Assembly: GCA_008729055.1 (NCBI GenBank)
Contig: SDUX01000002.1
Location: 7,045,485-7,109,484, forward strand
Source: Pyropia haitanensis
Taxonomy: Eukaryota > Rhodophyta > Bangiophyceae > Bangiales > Bangiaceae
Length of the DNA: 64,000 nucleotides
Direction of reading: 5' to 3'
Shown piece by piece: positions 1-9,146 of the stretch. The notes below the pieces were generated by a model. The model had not been told where the DNA came from and made no database searches. It was given only the letters and a program-made list of their open reading frames with translations. Position 1 is the first letter of the stretch, and every line of letters starts with the position of its first letter. A program made the position numbers and the translations under genes.

Positions 1-136
1 CCCCCCCCCCCCCCCCCCCGTCGCCGCCCGCCAAGCGTCGGCGCGCACTCGCACCCCCCCCCCCCCCCCCACCGCCCCCACCCCTCTGGCCGGCGGCACC
101 GCCGCCACCCCCGTCCCGCCGGCGGGCCGCCCGCCC

Positions 137-293
137 GCGGCCGGCACGCGCCGCACCGGCGGCACGGCCACCCCCGGCCGCCGCCCCCGCGTCACGCCCG
201 CGGCCGGCACGCGCCGCACCGGCGGCACGGCCACCCCCGGCCGCCGCCCCCGCGTCACGCCCGCGGCCGGCACTCCGCGCACCGGCGGCACGG
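137..293. repeat. 63-bp tandem repeat, about 2.5 copies
   Basis: The word GCGGCCGGCAC recurs at 137, 200 and 263, an exact 63-bp period. The first two units are nearly identical and the third diverges after about 10 bases. Because 63 is a multiple of three, a reading frame through it would stay open as a 21-residue Ala/Gly/Thr/Arg/Pro repeat. It lies just upstream of the polymerase BRCT segment and may encode part of its N-terminus or be 5' flanking DNA. Confidence 0.85.
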
Positions 294-342
294 CGCCGTC
301 GCCCCCCCCCCCGGCGGGCCGCACCCGGCGGCGGCGGCCGGC

Positions 343-344
<2 letters not shown>

Positions 345-376
<32 letters not shown>
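345..376. repeat. 32-nt poly-C tract
   Basis: An uninterrupted run of 32 C, the longest homopolymer noticed in the window, directly precedes the first recognisable BRCT residues of the polymerase gene. Its true length is probably uncertain, and the frame across it cannot be trusted. Confidence 0.9.
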
Positions 377-1111
377 ATCGGCGGCCTCGCCAGCCTCCAC
401 CTCCTCCTCCTCCCCGGCGGCGGCCTCCCCCCCGCCTGGGCCGCCGCCGCCGCCGCCCGCGTCGCCGCCGTCGGCGGCACCGCCCGCGTCGTGGCGGCGG
501 GCGGCGGTCGGCCCCCCCCCGTCGCGGGGGCCCCCCCCGGCGTCACCGTCGTTGCCATTGCCGCGTCGGCGGCGGTCGTTGCCGCCGCCGGCCTGCCGCC
601 GTCGGTCCTTGGCGTGCGCGTCGAGTGGCTCGCCGCCCTGCTCGGCCGCCGCGTCGTGCTGCCGCCGCGGCGGTTCCGCCTCGCCACCGCCACCGCCACC
701 GCCGCCGCCACCGCCGCCACCGCCGCCGCCGCCGCCACCCCGCCGCCCCCACCCGGCCCGCCGGCGACGGCGACGGCGGCGGCGGCGGCGGCGGCGCGGC
801 GGGCGCCGGCGGGGACCGCCGCGGCGGGCGGCGGCAACCCGCTGGCGGACCTCCGCGCCGCGTGGTCGTACGACTCGGCGGCGGCGGCCGCCGCGGCGGC
901 GGCGGCGGGGCGGCCGCCGCCGCGGCGGACGCCCCGCCGGGGGGGGGGGGGGGGGGGGGGGGCGCCGCGGGCGACCACCGCGGCCACCGTCGGCGCGACC
1001 GCCGTGGCCACCGTCGGCGCGACCGCCGCGGCCACCGTCGGCGCGACCGCCGCGGCCACCGTCGGGACGCCCGCCGCGGCGGTCGCCGTCGCGCGTCCGC
1101 GCTCGCCGCCG

Positions 1112-1151
<40 letters not shown>

Positions 1152-2074
1152 CGCAAGCACCACCACCCGACGGCCGCGGCGGTACCCCGTGGCGCACCGA
1201 CCCCGTGGCCTTCCGGCTGGTGCCGCCGCAGCGGTCCCCCTCTCCCCGGCAGGGCGCGTCCCCCCCCGGCCGCGGCGGCTTGGCCGGCGCGCCGCGGTTG
1301 GCGGCGCCACGCGACGCGCGCGCGCCCCCCCCCCCTCGTCGTCGCGGTCCCCCCCCCCCCCCCCAGGGCGTCATCCCCCCCCCCCCCCCCCCCCCGGGGG
1401 CCCCCCCCCCAGCGCGTACCGCTGCCAGCCGCCGGCGCCGACGGTCAGCGCGGTCCCCCCCCCCAACGCGCGCGTCCTCGCCGCCCTCACCGCCGCCCGC
1501 GACGCGTACGCCGCCCGCCGCGACGCGTGGCGCGTCGCCGGCTACACCCGCGCCATCGCCGGTCTGCGCGCGGTGCGCGCGCCGCTCACCGCCGCCGCCG
1601 CGGCGGCGGTGCCCGGCGTCGGCCCGCGCCTCGCGGCGCACGTGGCGGAGATCCTCGCGACGGGCGCCTACGCGGCGGGCGCGGCGCTCGCGGCGGACCG
1701 CCGCGCCGCGGCGGTGGCGGCGGTCGGGGGCGTCTGGGGCGTCGGCCCCGCGACGGCCGCCGCGCTCGTCGACGCGGGCATCCCGTCGGTGGCGGCGCTG
1801 CGGGCGGCAGAGGCGGCGGCGGCGGCGGCGGGGGCGCCGTCGCTGCTGACGCCGCCGCAGGCGACGGGCCTGCGGCTGGCCGAGGAGCTCGCCGCCCGGA
1901 TGCCCCGCGCAGAGGCGGCGGCGTTGGGGGCGGCGGTGGGGGGGGCGCTCCGCGTGGTGGGGGGGGGGGGTGGGCGTGGGTCGTGTGCGGCAGCTACCGG
2001 CGGGGGCGGCCGACCGCGGGGGACGTGGACGTGCTCGTCTACCCGCGGGGGGGGGTGCCGACGGTGGTGGGGGT

Positions 2075-2110
<36 letters not shown>

Positions 2111-2531
2111 CCTGACGGTGGTGACACCGCCAACGACGACGACGCGGGGTGGTGCGCCGCCGACGATGACAGCGACGGCGGCGGCGGCGGCGGCGGCGGC
2201 TGCGGCGGCGGCGGCTCCCCCGCGTCGGGCCGGTCGGGCGCCCCCGCCGGCGACGCCGACCTGCTCGTCCGGCTTGTCGCCGCGCTCCGCGGCCGCGGCG
2301 TCATCACCGACGACCTGACCACCCTCCGCCGCGGGGACACCAAGTGGATGGGCGTTGCCGTCGCGCCACGGGGGTGGCGCGCGCCGGCCGCGGTGGCGGC
2401 CGCCGCCGCGGCGGTGGCGGCGGCCGAAGCAGAGGCAGGGGGGGGGTGGGGGGGGGGGCGCCCGCTCCGCCGCCACCGCCGCCACTGCCGCTGCAGCCGC
2501 CGCCGCCGCCGCCGCTGCAGCCGCCGCTGCA

Positions 2532-2611
<80 letters not shown>

Positions 2612-2949
2612 TGCCGCCGCCGCCGCCACCCACCGCGACGGCCGCGGCGGCACCCGCCGCGGGCACCCCGGCAGCCGCCACCCACCGGCGGCTGGACATC
2701 ATCCTTGTCCGCCGGCCGGCGCTGCCCGCGGCGCTCCTCTACTTTACCGGCTCGGCGGCGTTTAACCGGAGCCTCCGCCTCCGCGCGGCGCGCCTCGGCC
2801 TCTGCCTGTCGGGCGGTGCGCTGCGGCGGGCGGTGCGCGTGCGGGGGGCGGTGACCCAGCGGGGGGCGCCGCTGCCCGTCGCCACCGAGGCGGACGTCTT
2901 TCGCCACCTGGGGCTCGCGTACGTGCCGCCGGCGGAGCGGGACAAGTGA
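377..2949 (+). CDS. POLL: X-family DNA polymerase, Pol lambda type (frameshifted, 5' end uncertain)
   Basis: Nuclear gap-filling polymerase expected to act in base-excision repair and non-homologous end joining. A BRCT-like module (about 377-690, ending in the pattern LPPSVLGVRVEWLAALL) is followed by a Pro/Ala/Gly-rich linker, an 8-kDa helix-hairpin-helix domain (1465-1690, with VPGVGPRLAAHVAEILATG and GVWGVGPATAAALVDAGI), the catalytic GSYRRG and DVDVL motifs (about 1990-2040, two metal-binding Asp), ITDDL and KWMGV (about 2300-2350), RRLDII carrying the third catalytic Asp, and YFTGS (about 2690-2750). The protein ends in PPAERDK, like other Pol lambda enzymes. BRCT plus the X-family core identifies the family. 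The domains lie in successive frames 2, 1, 3, 2, 1. Each shift equals one missing base and lies near G/C runs, so homopolymer errors are likelier than introns. About 90 residues of simple sequence separate KWMGV from RRLDII. The start codon was not identified and may lie before the window. Confidence 0.85.
2473..2640 (+). repeat. (CCG)n expansion inside the polymerase gene
   Basis: Nearly pure CCG/CTG/CAG-type trinucleotides code for poly-Pro, poly-Ala or poly-Arg depending on frame. The block sits between the KWMGV and RRLDII motifs of the polymerase palm, where the family normally has only a short loop. A similar shorter run is at 2067-2112. Confidence 0.9.
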
Positions 2950-4561
2950 GGGGGCGGGGGGAGGGGGGGGGGGGGGGGGGGGGACGCGGACCGGCCGGCG
3001 GTGGGCCCCGTCTGGGACCGCCGCGGTGGGGGGCGGCGGGCGACCGCCGCGGCGGCTGCGCGTGCGCGGCGGTCGCCCGCACCGGCGGCGGGCCGCCCGC
3101 CGGCGGCCGCGCCAGCGCCGCGTCGGGGGCGGTGGCGCCGCCGCTCCCCCGCCGCGGCGGACCGCCGCTTGGCCGCCCGCGCCGCCGTCCGACCGCCCCT
3201 CCCCCCGCGCCCACCCCCCCCCCTCCCCCGCAGTGGCGCCGGCGGCGAGGCGGCGGCCGCCAGCGTTTCGCCGCCGCGCCCCGCCGCCGCCCGCCACGAC
3301 CGTCACCCACCACCACCGCCGCCGCCGCCGCCGCCGCCCCGCCGTCGCCGCCACCGCCGCCGCCGCTAGCGCCGCCACAGCCGCTGGCGCCGCCACAGCC
3401 GGCACCCCCTTGCTGCCAGTCCCGGGTGCCGCCCCTCCGCCGCGGCCGCCGGGGCCGCCCGTTGCTGTTCCCCCTCCGCCCGCCGCTGCCGCCGTGCCGT
3501 GCGCGGGTTTCCCCCTTCCCCCGTGGGCGCCCGCTTGCCACGGGCGCTTCCCGTGCGCGGTTGGACCGGCGGAGGGGCTACGGAAACGCCGCCGCCCCCC
3601 CCCATCTGCGTGGTGACCGCGGCCGCTCCCTCCCACCGGCGCCCGTACGCAGTTGGTCCGTTGGATGGTCGCTGTGTGTCGTTGTCTGGTTTGAAGTGGG
3701 GCGCCGTCGGTGCCTGGTGTGGGGCGCCGCGACCAGTTGCCGAGGGGCGCCGCCGCCGCGGCGGGGGTAGCGTTGGGCACGGCAGCAGGGGGGCGGAGGG
3801 GGGCTTCCGTGGGCAGGACACGGCCGCTCTCCCGGCGGCGTGTCGCCCGTGGCGTAGCTGCCGTCCCCTCCGCAGCGGTCCTACCCTGCCGAGCTTGAAG
3901 ACGAGACAAAGTAGACGCGACGGTGTATGGCTCGCGTCGTCCCCTCGCTCCCCCACCCGCCGCGTGTCCCCTCCTTGCCCGCCCACCCAGTAGTGCCGCC
4001 CAGCCGGCGCATCCGCCGCGCGACCCCTACCCGCCGCCACGCACACGGTACGCCGCCGCGGCGGGCGCGCTGCTTGGTGCCGGCCGGCGGGCGACCCCCG
4101 CGAGGGCGCGCCTCGCGCTCGTTCTTCTGCGCCGGCGGCCCGCTGTGGCGTGCCCTGCCGTGTGCCCGTTGTTGCCCCGTGGCGCGCCTGCCTGCGCAGG
4201 CACCCGCGGCGACCCGCCCCCTCCCAGTCGGAGCGGAGTGCCCGCCCCCGGCGACCGCATCGCCCTACTGCTCATGTGGGTACACGAGCACCCCCTCTTT
4301 CCACACCAATCTCCCCACCGGCGGTCGCTCAGGGCGTGTGGGAGGTCGCGTCTGTGAGAAAACCAACATGCGCCCACCCATGAGCCAGGTCGGCGGTGCC
4401 CGTGCTCAAATAGGACACAACCCACAGCTTCGTTCCCCGTCTGGATGCGGTTGGCTGCAGCGAGACTGTTTTGGTCTGCGAGCCACGGGTTGCCTCCGTG
4501 CGCACGGGTCGTTGAGCCCCACAGTTTGGCCACGGGCATGCGCGGCGGGTGCGGGGCGACA
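2950..4561. other. Intergenic, no supported gene
   Basis: GC-rich simple sequence, with (CCG)n-like blocks up to about 3400, grades into more complex DNA after 3600. Several overlapping frames stay open, but only as Pro/Ala/Arg/Gly strings with no recognisable domain. The first copy of a diverged dispersed repeat lies at 4349-4425. Confidence 0.6.
4349..4425. repeat. Dispersed repeat, copy A
   Basis: This stretch matches 7177-7276 in the same orientation at roughly 80 percent identity by eye. It shares an exact 15-mer CCAGGTCGGCGGTGC at 4385 and 7214, and the flanking GTGAGAA and GCTC-AATA words also match. Copy B carries about 30 extra bases before a shared GGACA-AC-CAC-AC segment. No coding content was found. 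Confidence 0.6.
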
Positions 4562-6227
4562 GCGCAGTGCACCTTGCACCAGGATCCACCTCAAAGCCTC
4601 TTCAAGGCCTGATCCGGGCGGAAATCGGGCCCGGAGGCTTGAAGACCCCCTCCTGAAAGCACCGTAGGGCACGATTCCTTGAAGTGATCTTGATAAACCT
4701 TGATATGAACGTCTTTGCGGACGTGAACGAGGACGTGCGAGGTACCACAAGGTGCGCCAGAGACAGAGCTATACAGAGACGTGAGAAAGAGCCTGCACCG
4801 AGAAGAGTTTGGCGTTTTATCAAGGAAATTCAAGCAAAATTCAACCGATCGATTAAGGGGGTCGCGTCCCGCTCTCCGCTTGAAGAGGTCGTGATCGCGC
4901 CTCTCTTAACCCAAGTACGTCACTCGGCACGGTTTTCGACCGCTCGTGTGCCGAAGCAGTCCGGGTTTATGCCCTTGATTCTGGGCACTTGCGAAGCTCA
5001 ACGGAGTTGATCTCGAGTGATACACCCTGTATCTCGCTTGCTTGATGAGTCTCTGTGGACTGCTTCCATCAAATGGACAGCGAAGTACGCGACCGTGCAG
5101 TCTCTGATGCTCCTTCCCCGACGCTGGATGGGTTCATTGATGCCGCAGCAGTCTCTGGCTACGGCATGCGCTGCTGGCTCGGTCGGCGGAGTCACCTGAA
5201 CCGGCACCAGCGTGCCGAGGACTGTGTCGCGTGCAGCTTCAGTGCACACTCGCCTACGTCTCTGCCCCCCCCCCCCCCCCCTCCCCCCCCCCCCCCCAGC
5301 CTTCTCCTCACGGACACCTGAGCATCTGCTCCGTAAATTGTAGGCAACTGCTTCAGCTGCCACGCACTTGCCAGCACCAACGCCTACCCATGGCGCACCT
5401 CCTCCCCTGGCGCGACCGCGAATTTTCCGCTTCAACCCCCCCCCCCCCCCCCCCCTCGTCGTCCCGATGCCTTCCGGCCACGCCTCCTCCTCCATTCCCA
5501 GACACCCCCTCCTGGCCGTCACGGACGCCCCTCATCGCTCACCTCCTCCCCTGGCGCGTCCTCCTCTTCCCGCACCCACCCCCCGCCAAACTTCCCGGTC
5601 CCCATGCCTGCATGCGGCGCCCCTTTCTGTCGCCAAACCCCCTCCCCCCCCCAATCTTTCACTCCGCCCGATGCGCGGGGAAGTGGAGGGCGTCAGCGGT
5701 GAGGGTGGCTTCTCAAAAACGGAAAGCGGTCGTTTGCCACCGGAATGAACGGGATGAGAAGTGCGGGGGGGGCATACAGGACACTGGTGAATAGGCCGTG
5801 CGCGTGTGACGGACATCGTGTCGCTCGCTCTCTTGGCGATGACCGAAGCACGTGGGACAGGCCAGGGTTGTGGCCGGGGCCGTGTCGCCTTGCTCGGTTC
5901 CGTCAGACGCCTCCAACCCGGGGGTTGGGACCTCTTGTCGGCCGCAATCGGGCAGAGGTTCTCGCGCCGATGGGGACTGACATGGAGAGTTAAGAAGAGT
6001 TGGAATGTACTGGGGCCCTCCTTAACGCACGCCTAGCTCGACCTTAGTATCGTACTTCTTTGTATTGGCTACGCCACTAAGTGTGAAGATCGGACCTTAA
6101 CTTGGCCGTGTCGCGGTGCGCGCGGCGCTTTGAAGAGGTACCTCTTCAAGGAAATTCAAGGCTGCTTCAACGCCTTCCGGCCTGAAGAGGCTCTGAAGCG
6201 GATCCCGGTTCAATGCGCACTGCGCAG
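4562..6227. mobile_element. Candidate non-autonomous DNA element bounded by ~48-bp inverted repeats
   Basis: The left arm (4562-4611) and the reverse complement of the right arm (6179-6227) align without gaps at about 37 of 45 positions. Shared words are GCGCAGTGC, GGATCC and CCTCTTCA. The enclosed 1.67 kb is less GC-rich than the gene neighbourhoods in parts, has poly-C runs near 5265-5298 and 5439-5456, and contains no transposase-like reading frame. A second internal word, TCAAGGAAATTCAAG, occurs at 4820-4834 and 6146-6160. Two inverted copies of one dispersed repeat would look the same. No target-site duplication was identified. Confidence 0.5.
6130..6149. repeat. Perfect 20-bp palindrome
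   Basis: TTGAAGAGGTACCTCTTCAA is its own reverse complement, centred on GGTACC. Its half-site TTGAAGAGG/CCTCTTCAA recurs nearby at about 4599 and 4881, and with one mismatch at 6182. It lies just inside the right inverted-repeat arm of the candidate element. Confidence 0.85.
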
Positions 6228-7176
6228 GGTGGACAGCAGCCTCGATGCGAGGCGGATCGGCGCACAAAGGCGGCGGAGCTTCGCAGTCCCCGCCGGTGCA
6301 CTCTGGAAGCCACGCGGCGCCGCCCGCCGGCGGGCCGCTGTCGATTCGGACAGCTGGCGCCGCTCCCCGCGGCCGTTGGAGGGCGGCCGCGCCGACGCCA
6401 ACAGCTGGTCGCGGCTCGCGGCCAAGAGAGCAGCGGGGTTGCACCAGTGTTTCGTCCTGCTAGGCTGCCGTTTGGCGTGCGCTCACCAGCGGCTGGCCAG
6501 CCGGCGCCAGCCTGTTCTGCGGGGGGGAACCCAACACTGGCTGGTAGCGATGAGTCTCGAAGGCAGTCGCCCCAGGCAAGACGACCCACCCGCTGCCAGT
6601 GGCCAGGGACGGGCACTCCATTCGGGTCTGTGCGGCCAGCAGACGAGAATGGAGACAGGGTGTCGCTTCGAGCCGATGGGAACGCGACCGCCGAGGCTCT
6701 AGGGTCGGGCATGTGGACGGCCACACACGGCACGACCGACGGCCGGCCGTGACCCGCCCAAGGCCCGTGCATTGTCACTCATCGTTCGAGAGATGGTTCT
6801 GCAGATTGACAACCTGACGGAGGACTCATCAACTATGCAATGTGGTGGTACAATTCTGATGTTTCGAGATCTTCTCAAAAATCGCCGTCAGCTATATTGA
6901 AAGTAAAATGTTTGTCGGTTGCCATGCTATTTTCAGGCTTGGCGGGAAAGAGGACAGCGAACAAAGCGTCATGGCGTGGCCGCGGTGCACCCCCCGCTCC
7001 ACGGACTTGCATCCAACACACTCTTACCACCATCACTCCGTCCCTTCCTTCCTCCTCGCCCCGCCCCTCCCACTGACTCTCGTAGCGCAATAGTGGAGAG
7101 CGCACGGCGCAGGACGAGAACGGCTCCAAGTCAGTCAGTCACCGCTATGCCCCTGAGCTGTCGATCGGGGCCCTAC

Positions 7177-7276
7177 GTATGTGAGAATACAAAAAGTGCG
7201 CCCAACCAATGAACCAGGTCGGCGGTGCTCATGCTCGAATACCCCGCTATGTGTGCGCACATGTACAAGGACAAAA
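7177..7276. repeat. Dispersed repeat, copy B
   Basis: Second copy of the repeat described at 4349-4425, same orientation, 2829 bp downstream. It contains an insertion of about 30 bases relative to copy A. Confidence 0.6.
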
Positions 7277-7584
7277 CTCACAACGTATTGCAACACCCAC
7301 CCGGTTGTGGAAGGTGCTTCCAGCTGGTCGCAGTCGGTGGGCGGCTATGAGTGGGTGTGTGCTGAGAATGGTGGCGGTGAGTGAGGGGTTGTGAAGGTAA
7401 GGCTAAGGGCAGGGTACGGGACGAGGAGAGTAAGTAGAAGAACAGACGAGTTCGAGCACTGTATGGACATTGACGGCTTCGTTCTGGTGAAACCTTGAAA
7501 ATTGGACAGTTTGTGACGAGCGAGAGGCCAATCAGAGTCTGCCACATCAGGTCACAACCTGGCATGTCGTGATGGAAGTTTCTC

Positions 7585-7983
7585 GTGACCTCCAGAGGCA
7601 GAGGTCAACGGCCCATTGTGGATCGAGTGCAAGTGGGGAGGAGATCCGGCGGTGGGGCCACGACAAATATTCCACACGAGCAAGTTGCTCAGTGCCCGCC
7701 TCCCGTTTGCGCTGTGGCATTGGCGGCCGTTGTTGAATCGCGCGCCATTGCATTGACGTATAGGCCATGGTTGGGCGACGTCCGCGCCGCCGTACAAGAT
7801 TCAAGCCCGGACCACTCACGCGGCGTATCGTGACAGATGGTGTCGGAATGCGAGGCGCTTGCGGCTGGGATTGCACATGGAAAACTCTCTCTTGGTCATT
7901 GTGGCCACACGCCGGAGGGCTTGCGTCCGAGCGTGGACGCAGAACGCTGGTTCCACTTTGGGGCTGCTGTTGACGATGCTGAA
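7585..7983 (+). pseudogene. Possible relic reading frame with one internal stop
   Basis: Frame 1 is open from 7585, meets TGA at 7831-7833 and continues in the same frame to a second TGA at 7981-7983. The composition is more protein-like than surrounding frames, with segments such as IALTYRPWLGDVRAAVQDSS before the stop and HCGHTPEGLRPSVDAERWF after it. No family was recognised. It may be decayed transposon coding sequence, or an open frame by chance. Confidence 0.2.
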
Positions 7984-9146
7984 TGAAGTCAACGGCTTGC
8001 CGACGGCAAGGGAGAAGATCGCTGGTCAACGCGCCGCTGGCACCGCCGCGTCATGGCGCCCACCGCGTGTCCCACCACCCGCCGATTCATGCACACCCGC
8101 ATCCTGGCGATGTTATGGCGGCGGTTTTGACGGCGGCCACCCCGCCCGGGCCATGCGTCACTGTTGACAGCGGCTCGGCGCACTTCGGACGTGGTTGGTG
8201 GGCCCCCTGCCGACGCTGAGAGCCGCCGCAACCGCCGCCGAGTCGCTGCATGTGCTATTGTTTTGGCACCCCGCACTACCATCTCTGGTGCCTCCAACAT
8301 CTCCGCCTGCGTACGCTTCCTGCAGCCTGTTGCCAGGCCCACGGGGGCAGAGGGGAGGGGGGGTGCGCGACGCGTTCACCTATTTCTTTAGATTTTTTAA
8401 TCTCCTCCCGCGCACACTCGTGACGGGCCGGACTCACACTTCTCCACGCCACTCCCCCTCTCACAACAGCCATTTTCCTAGGCTATGTCACACGCCATCC
8501 AGGACGCATCCTGCAGATTGAGTCACTCCGCACGCCGCCGGCCGGGAGCCACATGTGGCTGGTGGGGCGGGGACACTGACGCGCCGTCGTCGCGGTTGGG
8601 TTCATTCCACCCTCCCACCCTCGGCCTCGGGCGCCCCCCCTCCTTTGATCGCTGTTCATGGTGGTCGGCTCTAGCGATACTACCTGCGTTGGCGATGAGC
8701 TCCGTTATCCTCGGCCAAGCATTAGCGGGACCGCAAGTGGGGGTGGGAGATCCGGGGGTGGCACGGGAGCCAGGGGGGGGCGGCAGGTCACGGGCGGTCG
8801 GCGCATCGACAGCGTACATATCGGCGGCTCACGAGGCACCAACTGGCGTGGCGGCGGCGCCGGCGACGTCCCTGACGTGGACGCGCGGACCGGGAACGAC
8901 AGCGACGGCGGCGGTGGTGGGGGCTGGCGAGGTATCAACAGCGGACGGGCGGCCACACGAGTTGCCGCGTCGCGCGGTAGGTCCACCCGAGCATCCTGGC
9001 CGCCAGCGGTTCTTTCCCCTTCACCGGTCGGTGAACGCTCCCCACTGCTTTGGGCGCCGACACCCCTCCTTGCTGGCGGCTACCCCCGCTCCTCACGACG
9101 ACCGTCGCCGTACGGTCACCACCTGCACCGGACCGGCCGTGGCAGC

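Larger units (their letters stand above)
6228..9146. other. Gene-poor region upstream of the C2H2 gene
   Basis: Mixed-composition DNA with an AT-richer patch near 6800-6960, copy B of the dispersed repeat and a possible relic reading frame at 7585-7983. No recognisable protein domain, tRNA or rRNA was seen. The last 490 bases remain in frame with the C2H2 gene from an ATG at 8658 and could belong to it. Confidence 0.5.

Noticed and set aside
377..2949. Introns as the explanation for the frame changes in the polymerase gene
   Set aside because: Four changes all equal to -1 near G/C runs, with no GTACGT-type donors at the breaks, are better explained by missing homopolymer bases. Not fully excluded for 2390-2690.
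4684..5010. 108-aa frame in the inverted-repeat element
   Set aside because: No similarity to a transposase was recognisable, and the frame is short. It is not called as a gene.
6193..6204. GGTTCAATGCG, resembling a Pol III B box
   Set aside because: It mismatches the conserved GGTTCRANNCC at key positions, with no cloverleaf or A box at the right distance, and it lies in an inverted-repeat arm.
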